A stretch of DNA of 64,000 bases from Iocasia fonsfrigidae (GCF_017751145.1 NZ_CP046640.1:2274137-2338136), one strand, 5' to 3'. Shown: positions 43,243 to 51,413, counted from the first letter of the stretch. Numbers and translations: made by a program. Notes: a model not told the origin generated them from the sequence alone.

Positions 43243-44004
43243 TTATAATGACATCCGTAGCTCTTTTAATATCTTCTTTTCTAAACGTGAGACCTGGACC
43301 TGTGAAACACCTATTTCCTCAGCAATTTCCTGCTGTGTCTTGTCCTCAAAATAGCGCAGAAAAATAATCTTCCGTGAACGTTTATCAAGACGTCTCAGCA
43401 CCTCAACCAACTCCAGTTTATCAAAATTATCTAGCTCTTTTTCTGCTGATTTATTCGCCAGGCTGTCAAGTAAGTAAAGGTCATTATTACTATCTGGATT
43501 AATCGTCTGATATATTGAAGCTGGGTTTTTATCTGCTTCCAGAGCCTGGATTATGTCCTCTCTGGAATATCCTGTTTCACTGGCCAATTCACTGATTGAT
43601 GGTGATTGATTATTTTTTTGGCTTAATTCTTCCTCCTTCTGCCGTACAACCCTGGCAATCTTTTTTAATGACCTACTCACCTTAATAAGTCCATCATCCC
43701 TGAGGTGAAGTCTGATTTCTCCTATTATTTTGGCAACTGCATAAGTTGAAAACTTAATTCCCCTCTCCAGATCAAAACCCTCCACAGCCTTTATTATCCC
43801 TATAACACCTACCTGAAAAAGGTCCTGTAAATCATAACCAGAATTTTTAAAACGGTAGCTTACTTTCAACACCAAACGCAGGTTATGTTCAACAACCTTC
43901 TCCAGGGCAGATTTATCCCCCTGTTGAGCAAGTCGAATATAATAACGCGTTTCCTCTTCACTTAAAAGTTCAAGATCAGGAAGGTCTATCATACTATAAT
44001 TCAT
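43243..44004 (-). CDS. sigF: RNA polymerase sporulation sigma factor SigF
   Basis: Forespore-specific sigma factor, 253 aa. Region 2 contains VEHNLRLVLKVSYRF, DLFQVGVIGIIKAVEGFD and FSTYAVAKIIGEIRLHLRDDG; region 4 ends with QQEIAEEIGVSQVQVSRLEKKIL. It is 14 bp after spoIIAB, whose product inhibits it. A terminator follows, so the downstream spoVAF gene is not clearly part of the same transcript. Confidence 0.97.
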   Translation of the reverse strand: MNYSMIDLPDLELLSEEETRYYIRLAQQGDKSALEKVVEHNLRLVLKVSYRFKNSGYDLQDLFQVGVIGIIKAVEGFDLERGIKFSTYAVAKIIGEIRLHLRDDGLIKVSRSLKKIARVVRQKEEELSQKNNQSPSISELASETGYSREDIIQALEADKNPASIYQTINPDSNNDLYLLDSLANKSAEKELDNFDKLELVEVLRRLDKRSRKIIFLRYFEDKTQQEIAEEIGVSQVQVSRLEKKILKELRMSL

Positions 44005-44018
44005 ATGACTACCGCCAC

Positions 44019-44450
44019 CTATTCAACCGTATTTTTTAGCTGTTCCGGTATCTTAATCATCCTAAGGGTAGTACCTTCATCTATCTCAGATATTAATTTA
44101 AATTCATCCATAAAAGAGTCTATAAAAGCCAGTCCCAGCCCCATATGCTCTTCTTTAGTAGAGTAAGAAGGTTGTAAAACAGCCTCTATATCTTTTATCC
44201 CAATACCCTGATCCTTAATTATTATTATTAATTTGCAGTCTTCAATCTCCAAATCAAGCTCAATGATACCTTCATCCATAGGATAAGCATGGATAATGCA
44301 ATTTGTTACTGCTTCAGAGACTGCTACCTTAATTTCCTCAAGCTCACTTAAAGTAAAGTCCAGTTCTGAGGCAAAGGTTGCTGTAGTTATGCGTGCCAGA
44401 CCAACATTGCTACTCTTGCCTAAAAGAGTTAAATGGGCTTTATTATGCAT
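44019..44450 (-). CDS. spoIIAB: Anti-sigma F factor SpoIIAB
   Basis: A 143-aa GHKL-fold kinase that binds SigF and phosphorylates SpoIIAA. AVSEAVTNCIIHAYP is the N box; IIKDQGIGIKDIEAVLQP the G1 box; MGLGLAFIDSFMDE the G2 box. Start overlaps the spoIIAA stop by eight bases, as usual in the spoIIA operon. Confidence 0.97.
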   Translation of the reverse strand: MHNKAHLTLLGKSSNVGLARITTATFASELDFTLSELEEIKVAVSEAVTNCIIHAYPMDEGIIELDLEIEDCKLIIIIKDQGIGIKDIEAVLQPSYSTKEEHMGLGLAFIDSFMDEFKLISEIDEGTTLRMIKIPEQLKNTVE

Positions 44451-44802
44451 TTTTCAAACCCCCTTCATCCAGTTCCTGAACAGCCAGTTTTTCACTATCA
44501 TATACCTTCATTATCTTTAAGATACCTGCCATTTTAAATATTTTTGCTACCTGTGGTTTTAAACCTACCAGTAAGACACGGCCACCTTTTTTATTCAAGT
44601 AGCGGTATCTACCCAAAATAGCCCCTAAACCTGAACTATCTATAAATCTAACCTCCTTCAGGTTTAAAACAAGGTGTTTTAGTAAATTATTATCCATCAC
44701 CTTGATAATCTTATCCCTGAATCCTGGTACAGAATGCATATCTAATTCACCAATTAATTTAACAATCAGGATATCACCCACAATCTGTGTTGCTATATCC
44801 AA
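44443..44802 (-). CDS. spoIIAA: Anti-sigma F factor antagonist SpoIIAA
   Basis: A 119-aa STAS-domain protein. The phosphorylated Ser lies in VRFIDSSGLGAILGRY (near residue 58). It frees SigF when dephosphorylated by SpoIIE. Start codon is TTG, with AAAGGAGG and an 8-nt spacer upstream. It heads the spoIIAA-spoIIAB-sigF operon. Confidence 0.96.
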   Translation of the reverse strand: MDIATQIVGDILIVKLIGELDMHSVPGFRDKIIKVMDNNLLKHLVLNLKEVRFIDSSGLGAILGRYRYLNKKGGRVLLVGLKPQVAKIFKMAGILKIMKVYDSEKLAVQELDEGGLKNA

Positions 44803-44847
44803 AATTTTTTCCTCCTTTTACTATTATTTACTATATATTTATTTTTA

Positions 44848-44874
44848 TATTTCGCTGTCAGTAGCAAAACTCCT
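44848..44874 (-). promoter_or_regulatory. spoIIAA: Candidate sigma-H promoter of the spoIIA operon
   Basis: Minus strand AGGAGTTT (44867-44874), 11 bp, GCGAAATA (44848-44855), resembling the sigma-H pattern AGGA-N12-GAAT used for spoIIA in Bacillus. The -10 deviates from GAAT (GAAA), so this is tentative. Confidence 0.4.
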
Positions 44875-44940
44875 TCTTTAATAGAGATTTTTCTGTCAAA
44901 ATATTCTTGGTTTGGTAAAAAAGTTATTATGTAATTATAT

Positions 44941-44968
44941 AAAGAAAAGGCACATAAAATGTACCTTT
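44941..44968 (-). terminator. Intrinsic terminator after the secreted-protein gene
   Basis: Minus strand AAAGGTACATTTTATGTGCCTTT hairpin followed by TCTTT. Confidence 0.7.
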
Positions 44969-45010
44969 CCCGGTTGGTGACTATTATATTATTATTAAGA
45001 ATTACAAAAA

Positions 45011-45586
45011 CTATTTCTCATCCTTTTTAAACATATTAGAAAATGAACCCCTGATCTCTGTGCCAAGATAAAACGTGGTAAATTTATCTTTGATTTTATA
45101 ATTCAAATCACCTGAATCATAGTCTTTTTCAGTACTATTGGTATTTACACAACCAAAGAAAACATTTTTATCATCATCTATAGAGTAATTTAATAAAAGT
45201 CCTAGTTCATTTGCCTTATTATTATCATCATAATTATCCTTATATTCAGGAACATAGTCAAAAGTCAGATTCAAATAGAGTTTATCTGTTAGAGCAGTAT
45301 CAAAAACACTATAAAAGGTATTTGAATGACTACCAATATCATCATAAGAATAAGAAGAAGAATACACATCATAATCCCTGCTAGATATATTTCGAGCTAA
45401 ACCAAAAGTATATCTATACTCACCTTTTTCCAGTTCTCCTGGTTCTATTGGTGTTACATAATCAATTAACCAATCTGCATTAAAATAAATCTCTGAGATA
45501 CTATTAAAACCCAAAGCCAGAGCATTACCCGCCACCATAACAGATGCCACCAAAACCAACACACTTACTACAATTATTTTTTTCAT
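45011..45586 (-). CDS. Secreted beta-rich protein, possible outer-membrane barrel
   Basis: A 191-aa protein with a signal peptide (MKKIIVVSVLVLVASVMVAGNALA, cleavage near residue 24). The mature part alternates polar and hydrophobic residues, rich in Tyr and Asp, with repeated beta-strand-like stretches (KLYLNLTFDYVPEY, ELGLLLNYSI, FTTFYLGTEI), as in small barrels. The ending is not a typical aromatic terminal strand (tail NMFKKDEK), so the barrel call is weak. It is divergently transcribed from a LuxR regulator. Confidence 0.65.
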   Translation of the reverse strand: MKKIIVVSVLVLVASVMVAGNALALGFNSISEIYFNADWLIDYVTPIEPGELEKGEYRYTFGLARNISSRDYDVYSSSYSYDDIGSHSNTFYSVFDTALTDKLYLNLTFDYVPEYKDNYDDNNKANELGLLLNYSIDDDKNVFFGCVNTNSTEKDYDSGDLNYKIKDKFTTFYLGTEIRGSFSNMFKKDEK

Positions 45587-45622
45587 TATTTTCTCCACTC
45601 CCCTTAGCAGGATTTATAAGTA

Positions 45623-45645
45623 CCATATAGAATTAATCTATATGG
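45623..45645. promoter_or_regulatory. Inverted repeat between divergent genes
   Basis: CCATATAG and CTATATGG are perfectly complementary over 8 bp with a 7-bp spacer. Located about 37 bp upstream of the secreted-protein start and 78 bp before the LuxR gene; possible regulator binding site. Confidence 0.4.
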
Positions 45646-45681
45646 ATATAAAAAATATATCACTTTTTATCTTATTTTAGT

Positions 45682-45699
45682 ATTACACTAAAGTGTAAT
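45682..45699. promoter_or_regulatory. Inverted repeat before the LuxR-family gene
   Basis: ATTACACT-aa-AGTGTAAT, an 8-2-8 perfect dyad just before the ribosome site AAGGGGCGG. Size suits a LuxR-type dimer; autoregulation is inferred. Confidence 0.45.
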
Positions 45700-45722
45700 T
45701 TTTCAAAAAAGGGGCGGAACTA

Positions 45723-46523
45723 ATGACTATCTTAAATGTTGGCGACTGGCGTAAAATAAATGACTTCCTCCTTCAGACAGGCCAAATTTATTCACTGAAG
45801 AACTATCCCTCTATTATATTAGATGCCTGTAAAGGATTAATTAATTATGACTCAGCCAACTTCTTTATTCATATTAATCCCCATAGTAATAACCTGGATA
45901 AACCATATGTAGTTAATATCAGTGATAATACACTGATAGATTATATAAAGTATTATCAGTTTCTTGACCCTATGAAAGAAAAAGCCTTTAATCAGCCGGA
46001 ACCTACCAAAAGTACAGAAATAATGAATTATCAAGAGTGGCAGACAACAGAGTATTTTTCTGATTTTATTCAACCAAATGGTTTCTATTATTCTTGTGGC
46101 ATTGATCTGCATTATAAAGAAAAACTACTGGCTACCCTGAGTCTCTTCCGGGACAGGCATAGTCCAGATTTTTCTGCCAAAGAACTGTATTTCTTTCATA
46201 TCCTTAAACCACATCTCGGCAACCAGCTATATAAATTAATAGTGATTGAGAGTAAAGAAAGTTCTAGATATACCAATTACTCTCAGCTTATTGACCAGTT
46301 AGCTGATAAATTCGGACTTTCAACCCGGGAAGCTGAAGTAATTAATCTTGTTATCAAAGGGGCTACTAATCAGGAAATAGCAGATAGGCTTTTTATTTCT
46401 ATCAATACAGTAAAAAAACACCTCTACAAGATTTTTAATAAAACAAACTCAGCTAGCAGAACTGAACTTATTGCCAGAACCCTGGATATAAACCTTGTCT
46501 TAATGGAGAATGATAATACATAA
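45723..46523 (+). CDS. LuxR-family transcriptional regulator
   Basis: The only clear plus-strand gene in the window, 266 aa. The C-terminal HTH (residues about 195-255) reads FGLSTREAEVINLVIKGATN, then QEIADRLFISINTVKKHLYK, a classic LuxR/GerE motif. The N-terminal 180 residues are not a receiver domain (no DD/D/K phosphorylation pattern) and may be a GAF-like sensor; ligand unknown. It may control the divergent secreted-protein gene through the two dyads between them. The 3' side runs into a nested palindrome. Confidence 0.9.
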   Translation: MTILNVGDWRKINDFLLQTGQIYSLKNYPSIILDACKGLINYDSANFFIHINPHSNNLDKPYVVNISDNTLIDYIKYYQFLDPMKEKAFNQPEPTKSTEIMNYQEWQTTEYFSDFIQPNGFYYSCGIDLHYKEKLLATLSLFRDRHSPDFSAKELYFFHILKPHLGNQLYKLIVIESKESSRYTNYSQLIDQLADKFGLSTREAEVINLVIKGATNQEIADRLFISINTVKKHLYKIFNKTNSASRTELIARTLDINLVLMENDNT

Positions 46524-46535
46524 TATGGATTCAAA

Positions 46536-46739
46536 CACAAAAAGGTTATATTGAGCAAATAGCAAATTTTTTGTAAGGAATCTTGGCACATAGGAATTCA
46601 AAATAAGGTCGAAGCACAGGACGTGGTGAGCTAATCCTGGGTCAGGATGTCCCATGGATTAGGAAACCTTATTTTGAATGGATACGGGCCTTAGATGACT
46701 CAAAAAATTTGCCTTGCTGCGAGAGATGACCTTTTTGTG
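46536..46739 (+). repeat. Nested palindromic element of a second type
   Basis: Three concentric perfect pairs: CACAAAAAGGT/ACCTTTTTGTG (46536-46546, 46729-46739), GCAAATTTTTTG/CAAAAAATTTGC (46562-46573, 46701-46712) and ATTCAAAATAAGGT/ACCTTATTTTGAAT (46596-46609, 46666-46679). Inside are hairpin CAC-AGGAC-GTG (46615-46625) and stem CTAATCC/GGATTAG (46631-46637, 46656-46662) carrying GGGTCAGGATGTCCC. It starts 13 bp after the LuxR gene stop, so it could be a folded 3' UTR of that transcript. The AGGAC loop links it to the other elements. Confidence 0.75.
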
Positions 46740-46768
46740 GGCAAACCATCATATATTAATAAATTTAT

Positions 46769-47944
46769 TTAAAACAGATTAATAATAAGCTGGATAATCC
46801 GAGTTATTATCCTTAAAACCAGTTGGAAAATACCTGCTTTTTCTACATCTCTATCTAAAATAATATCACTGCTCTTTAGTAATAGATTTCCTTTATAGGC
46901 CCTAAGCTCACCAATTTTATCACCTTTATTAAGTGGAGCTCTTATTAACTCGTCTAAAAACACCTCTTTTCTTATACTATCTTCATTTCCTTTTTTTACG
47001 GGAACAATAAGTTCTTCCTTGATTATCCCTCTGGCAGTTTCCTCTTTTCCATTAGGAATCTTCACTTCAGCAATAAATTCATCCTTAGCAGCTACCTCAT
47101 ATCCCTGGTATGTACTGAAACCAAAGGAAAGTAATTCAGCTGCCTCGGCAAACCTGGTTTTTGAATCATCTGCAGCCATTACAACAGCAATAAACCTGAT
47201 ACTATCCCTCCTGGCAGTCGATGTCAAACAAAATTTAGCTTCTTCTGTATAACCAGTCTTTAAACCATCTGCCCCCAAATAATGTCTTACCAGTCTATTG
47301 GTATTATTTAATACTGAACTACCATCCCTTAAATAATCAATCCAGGTTGAAGTCCATTTAAGAACCTCAGGGTATTTTAATATCTCTCTGGCCAGAACCG
47401 CCAGATCATAGGCAGTTGTATAATTACCCTGGATTTCTTCATTATCTGCTGGCAACCCATTGGTATTGTAGTAATAAGTATTCTTTAATCCAAGTTCCCT
47501 GGCGCGTTCATTCATCCTCTTTACAAAAGCCTCTTCAGTACCATAGAGATATTCAGCTACAGCTACACAGGCATCATTAGCAGATACTATAGCAATGGCC
47601 CTTAACATTTCTTCTAGTGTCATCTCTTCACCAGGTTCAAGCCAGATCTGTGAACCACCCATACTGGCAGCAAACTCACTAACTACCAGTTTGTCAGCAA
47701 GCTCAGCCCGTCCCTGTTCAATAGCCTCCACAGCCAGTAACATAGTCATTATCTTGGTCATACTTGCCGGCGGTAATTTCAGATGGGCATTTTTTTCAAA
47801 AATAATCTCCCCTGTTTCATATTCCATTAAAATAGCCGATTTAGAATTCAAATCGAAATCAGGTTGTTCTGCCATTATAGGAAGAGTTATCAGTGTAGTG
47901 ACGATAACTACAACTAAAAAAGATTTAAAAATCTTGAGGAACAT
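46769..47944 (-). CDS. dacF: D-alanyl-D-alanine carboxypeptidase DacF
   Basis: PBP5-family carboxypeptidase, 391 aa, exported (signal peptide FLKIFKSFLVVVIVTTLITLPIMA, residues 1-24). SxxK is SMTK near residue 62, SxN is SAND near 119, KTG is LKTGYTEEAKF near 222; a C-terminal amphipathic helix (FQLVLRIITRIIQLIINLF) anchors it to the membrane. Its position between punA/pdp and the spoIIA operon matches Bacillus dacF. The ribosome site GGGGAGGTT is complementary to an upstream sequence. Confidence 0.95.
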   Translation of the reverse strand: MFLKIFKSFLVVVIVTTLITLPIMAEQPDFDLNSKSAILMEYETGEIIFEKNAHLKLPPASMTKIMTMLLAVEAIEQGRAELADKLVVSEFAASMGGSQIWLEPGEEMTLEEMLRAIAIVSANDACVAVAEYLYGTEEAFVKRMNERARELGLKNTYYYNTNGLPADNEEIQGNYTTAYDLAVLAREILKYPEVLKWTSTWIDYLRDGSSVLNNTNRLVRHYLGADGLKTGYTEEAKFCLTSTARRDSIRFIAVVMAADDSKTRFAEAAELLSFGFSTYQGYEVAAKDEFIAEVKIPNGKEETARGIIKEELIVPVKKGNEDSIRKEVFLDELIRAPLNKGDKIGELRAYKGNLLLKSSDIILDRDVEKAGIFQLVLRIITRIIQLIINLF

Positions 47945-47949
47945 AAAAA

Positions 47950-48014
47950 AACCTCCCCTTTATTTGTTATAATAGATATTTATTATCTATTATTCTTAAT
48001 TATGCAGGGAGGTT
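47950..48014 (-). terminator. Terminator of pdp that also hides the dacF ribosome site
   Basis: Minus strand AACCTCCC (complement of 48007-48014) can pair perfectly with GGGAGGTT (complement of 47950-47957), followed by TTTTTT running into the dacF ATG. An inner stem TAATAGATA/TATCTATTA sits in the loop. The same hairpin would end pdp transcripts or block dacF translation on read-through. Confidence 0.55.
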
Positions 48015-48027
48015 AAAGTAGTCTATT

Positions 48028-49344
48028 TTATTTGATAATATCAATAACAAGATCTTTTTTTGAAGGTTCTTCATCTGTTATAACAAAAGCCTTTTCCAGT
48101 CTTTTAACAGCCTCTTGCTGATGTGAAAGATCATTTAAATACAATTTTGCAATCGTTTCACCTTTAAGTACCTCTTCACCGTTTTTCTTAAGTAAAACAA
48201 CACCAACAGCAGGATCTATGGCATCATCTTTAACAACCCTACCACCACCTATCATCATAACAGTAAGACCTATTTCACGGGCATTAATACTACTTATAAA
48301 ACCATCACTCCGACTCTTAATTTCAATTACATTTTCGGCTTCGGGAAGCAGTTCCAGATCATCAACTACAGCAGGGTCAGCACCCTGGCGCCCAATAAAT
48401 TTTTTAAACTGGCATAGGGCCTTACCTGAGGAAAGATTCTCGCTTAAAAGAGAATAACCCTCATTAAAATTATCAACCCCCTTAGCAATAGTCAACATAT
48501 TTGCACCCAGTATTAAGGATAATTCTCTGAGGTCATTAGGGCCCTTACCCCTGAGTGTCTGTATAGCCTCCTTAAGTTCCAGTGAATTGCCTACTGCCTG
48601 ACCCAAGGGTTGGTCCATATTTGTTAGCACTGCAATAGTCTCCCTACCAACCTCATGTCCGATAGCTACCATGGCCTTCCCCAGAGAATGGGCTTCATCA
48701 ATTCCTTTCATAAAAGCCCCATTACCTACCTTTACATCCAGCACAATTCCATCTGCCCCGCCAGCAATTTTTTTACTCATGATACTGCTAGCAATCAGGG
48801 GGATTGATTCTATAGTTGCTGTAACATCACGTAAGCCATAGAGTTTTTTATCAGCAGGGGTAAGGTTGGCGGTCTGACCAGCTACAGCTACACCAACATT
48901 ATTAACATTATTGATAAATTCTTCTCTGCTGAGTGAGGTCTTAAAACCAGGTATAGACTCCAGTTTATCAATAGTACCCCCTGTATGACCAAGTCCACGC
49001 CCTGATAATTTGGCTACAGGAACACCCGCAGAGGCAACCAGGGGTGCAAGGACAAGGGTAGTAGTATCACCAACCCCACCTGTACTATGTTTATCAACTT
49101 TAATTCCCTCAATCTCACTCAAATCCAGGATATCACCAGATTCAGCCATAGCCATAGTTAAATCAGCTGTTTCTTCAGCATCCATCCCCTGAAAAAAAAC
49201 CGCCATTGCCCAGGCTGAGACCTGATAATCTGGTATCTTTCCAGCCGTATATTCATTTATTAAATACCTTATTTCTTCAGGGGAGAGTTTCTGTCCTTCC
49301 CTCTTTTTATAAATAATATCATAGGGCCTCATCTTCTCCACCAC
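48028..49344 (-). CDS. pdp: Pyrimidine-nucleoside phosphorylase
   Basis: Phosphorolysis of uridine/thymidine and deoxy forms, 438 aa. KHSTGGVGDTTTLVLAPLVA (near residue 83) is the phosphate-binding signature and SGRGLGHTGGTIDKLES a substrate loop. Pyrimidine-nucleoside phosphorylases (Pdp) and thymidine phosphorylase (DeoA) cannot be split with certainty by eye; Pdp is preferred for a Firmicute. Four bases follow between punA and this gene. Salvage of nucleosides feeds ribose-phosphate into glycolysis. Confidence 0.93.
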   Translation of the reverse strand: MVEKMRPYDIIYKKREGQKLSPEEIRYLINEYTAGKIPDYQVSAWAMAVFFQGMDAEETADLTMAMAESGDILDLSEIEGIKVDKHSTGGVGDTTTLVLAPLVASAGVPVAKLSGRGLGHTGGTIDKLESIPGFKTSLSREEFINNVNNVGVAVAGQTANLTPADKKLYGLRDVTATIESIPLIASSIMSKKIAGGADGIVLDVKVGNGAFMKGIDEAHSLGKAMVAIGHEVGRETIAVLTNMDQPLGQAVGNSLELKEAIQTLRGKGPNDLRELSLILGANMLTIAKGVDNFNEGYSLLSENLSSGKALCQFKKFIGRQGADPAVVDDLELLPEAENVIEIKSRSDGFISSINAREIGLTVMMIGGGRVVKDDAIDPAVGVVLLKKNGEEVLKGETIAKLYLNDLSHQQEAVKRLEKAFVITDEEPSKKDLVIDIIK

Positions 49345-49347
49345 CTT

Positions 49348-50160
49348 TTAAAGTACAGCAGTAATACCTTTGATCAAAGAAACAAAATTTTCTTTTACCT
49401 TCTCAGTTGTTTCTATAACCTCTTCATGGCTTAAAGGCTGGTCTAAAATCCCTGCTGCCATATTTGTTATACAGGAAATCCCTAGGACATTAACACTCAT
49501 ATGTCGGGCAGCAATTACCTCCGGCACTGTTGACATTCCTACGGCATCAACACCATTGTTAGCAAAAAATCTTATTTCAGCAGGTGTCTCAAAACTTGGT
49601 CCTGTAACAGCAGCATAGACTCCTTCCCTGGCAGTTATTCCTAATTGCTCAGCAGTCTCCCTGGCTAGTTTAAGCAGTCCCTTATTATATGCCTCACTCA
49701 TATCAGGGAAACGGGGACCAAATTCCTCAAAGTTTTGACCAATTAAGGGATTAGTCCCCATCATATTTATATGGTCACTTATTAACATAAATTCACCAGG
49801 ATTAAAATCTTTATTTACTCCACCAGCTGCATTGGTTACAATTAGTGTCTCTATCCCCAATAATTTCATCACCAATACTGGTAATATAATCTGTTTCATT
49901 GTATATCCTTCATAAAAATGAAATCTACCCTGCATGGCTATAACTGCTTTACCTTCAAGTCTCCCTGCAATCAATCTTCCAGCATGTCCAGGGACTGTTG
50001 ATACAGGAAAATCAGGAATATCCTGGTATTTAAAAACACGTTGTTCTTCAATTTCATTAGCCAATTTCCCCAACCCAGAACCTAGGATCAGGCCAATTTG
50101 TGGTTTCTCTGTCAATTTCTGCTTAATAATCTCAGTTATCCGCATTGAACTATATTTCAT
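49348..50160 (-). CDS. punA: Purine-nucleoside phosphorylase
   Basis: A 270-aa class II (trimeric) PNP: IGLILGSGLGKLA, the AMQGRFHFYEGYTM segment, VTNAAGGVN and GMSTVPEVIAARH with the catalytic region are diagnostic. Cleaves inosine and guanosine with phosphate. It lies upstream of pdp and dacF as in Bacillus (drm-punA-dacF), here without drm nearby. Confidence 0.95.
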   Translation of the reverse strand: MKYSSMRITEIIKQKLTEKPQIGLILGSGLGKLANEIEEQRVFKYQDIPDFPVSTVPGHAGRLIAGRLEGKAVIAMQGRFHFYEGYTMKQIILPVLVMKLLGIETLIVTNAAGGVNKDFNPGEFMLISDHINMMGTNPLIGQNFEEFGPRFPDMSEAYNKGLLKLARETAEQLGITAREGVYAAVTGPSFETPAEIRFFANNGVDAVGMSTVPEVIAARHMSVNVLGISCITNMAAGILDQPLSHEEVIETTEKVKENFVSLIKGITAVL

Positions 50161-50239
50161 TTAACACCAGTCCTCCCCATTTTGAATAATAAAGTTCTTT
50201 AATATAGAAAAAATATCTTATCATTAATAATTAAAAATA

Positions 50240-50272
50240 GTCAAATCTCCACCTATACTGATGGAGATTTTT
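50240..50272 (-). terminator. Hairpin after pfkA
   Basis: AAATCTCCA (50243-50251) and TGGAGATTT (50262-50270) pair perfectly over 9 bp; the minus-strand tail GACTATTTTT is a poor T-tract, so termination is probable rather than certain. Confidence 0.55.
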
Positions 50273-50289
50273 ACTTATAGTCTATTATA

Positions 50290-51384
50290 TTAATCACCAA
50301 AAGCTATCCCAATACTCTTGGCAGTATTAACCATTTCCCCTTCAGGGTCAACATTCTTTGACTTTCCTATAACCTCTTCCAGAGAGGCAGATGACATGGT
50401 ATTCCCTTTTAAGGTAACCATTTCAGCAAATTTACCTGAAAATACCAGATCTACTGCTGCCTTACCATAACGGGTTGAAAGATTCCGATCATAAGATGTT
50501 GGAGTACCTCCCCTCTGCAAGTGTCCCAAAATAGTTGCTCTTGATTCTAAGCCAACAATTTCTTCCAGGTCAGCAGCAACCTTATTGGCAATACCACCTA
50601 ATCTAACCGGATCAGGACTATCTTCAATTAACTTCTGTACAACCATATCACCTGAGAGTGGTTTAGCCCCTTCAGCAACTACAATAATACTGAAGTCTTT
50701 ACCAGCTGCCCTTCTTTCTTGTATTTTGGCAGCAACTTTATTGATATCATAGGGTATTTCCGGAATAAGTATCGCATCTGCTCCTCCAGCCAGACCAGCT
50801 TCTAGAGCTATCCAGCCAGCATATCTCCCCATTACTTCCAGACACATAATCCGGTGATGTGACTCTGCGGTTGTATGTAAGCGGTCTATTGCATCTGTAG
50901 CTACACTAACAGCTGTATCAAAACCAAAGGTTATATCTGTATATGCCAGGTCATTATCAATAGTTTTGGGCACACCAATTACCTTAACTCCTTTACGGGC
51001 AAAATCCCTGGCACTGGTTAATGTCCCATCACCACCAATAATAATCAGAGCATCTATTCCTGCTTCTTTAATGTTTTTTACACCAACATCTGACAAATCC
51101 TTATAAATAGTCTCCCCATTCTCCTTAAAAGGCATTCTAAAGAGATTTGTCTTATTTGATGTATATAGTATTGTCCCACCCCTGGGGAGGATACCAGATA
51201 TAGCATCCATATCAAGATTCATAATATTACCATTATATAACCCCTTATATCCATTAACAAAACCAACTACCTCAACACCATATTTTATAATAGCTGTTTT
51301 AGTTGCAGCCCTAATAACTGCATTCAACCCAGGGCAATCTCCCCCACCTGTCAGTAGGGCAATCTTTTTTATTCCCTTTACCAT
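50290..51384 (-). CDS. pfkA: 6-phosphofructokinase (group III type)
   Basis: Phosphorylates fructose-6-phosphate, 364 aa. LLTGGGDCPGLNAVIR and MGRYAGWIALEAG are PFK signatures. The phosphoryl-donor site reads GGDGT (Gly, as in ATP enzymes) but the following motif is PKTIDND (Lys, as in PPi enzymes, instead of PGTIDND). This Gly plus Lys combination characterises PFK group III, which contains enzymes with ATP or PPi preference. Length is larger than the 320-aa E. coli type. Confidence 0.93.
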   Translation of the reverse strand: MVKGIKKIALLTGGGDCPGLNAVIRAATKTAIIKYGVEVVGFVNGYKGLYNGNIMNLDMDAISGILPRGGTILYTSNKTNLFRMPFKENGETIYKDLSDVGVKNIKEAGIDALIIIGGDGTLTSARDFARKGVKVIGVPKTIDNDLAYTDITFGFDTAVSVATDAIDRLHTTAESHHRIMCLEVMGRYAGWIALEAGLAGGADAILIPEIPYDINKVAAKIQERRAAGKDFSIIVVAEGAKPLSGDMVVQKLIEDSPDPVRLGGIANKVAADLEEIVGLESRATILGHLQRGGTPTSYDRNLSTRYGKAAVDLVFSGKFAEMVTLKGNTMSSASLEEVIGKSKNVDPEGEMVNTAKSIGIAFGD

Positions 51385-51397
51385 TATAACACCCCCG

Positions 51398-51413
51398 ATA
51401 AGTATATACTTAT
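51398..51413. promoter_or_regulatory. Perfect 16-bp palindrome before pfkA
   Basis: ATAAGTATATACTTAT lies just upstream of the pfkA ribosome site (GGGGGTG). A possible operator overlapping the 5' UTR; chance is possible in AT-rich sequence. Confidence 0.35.
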
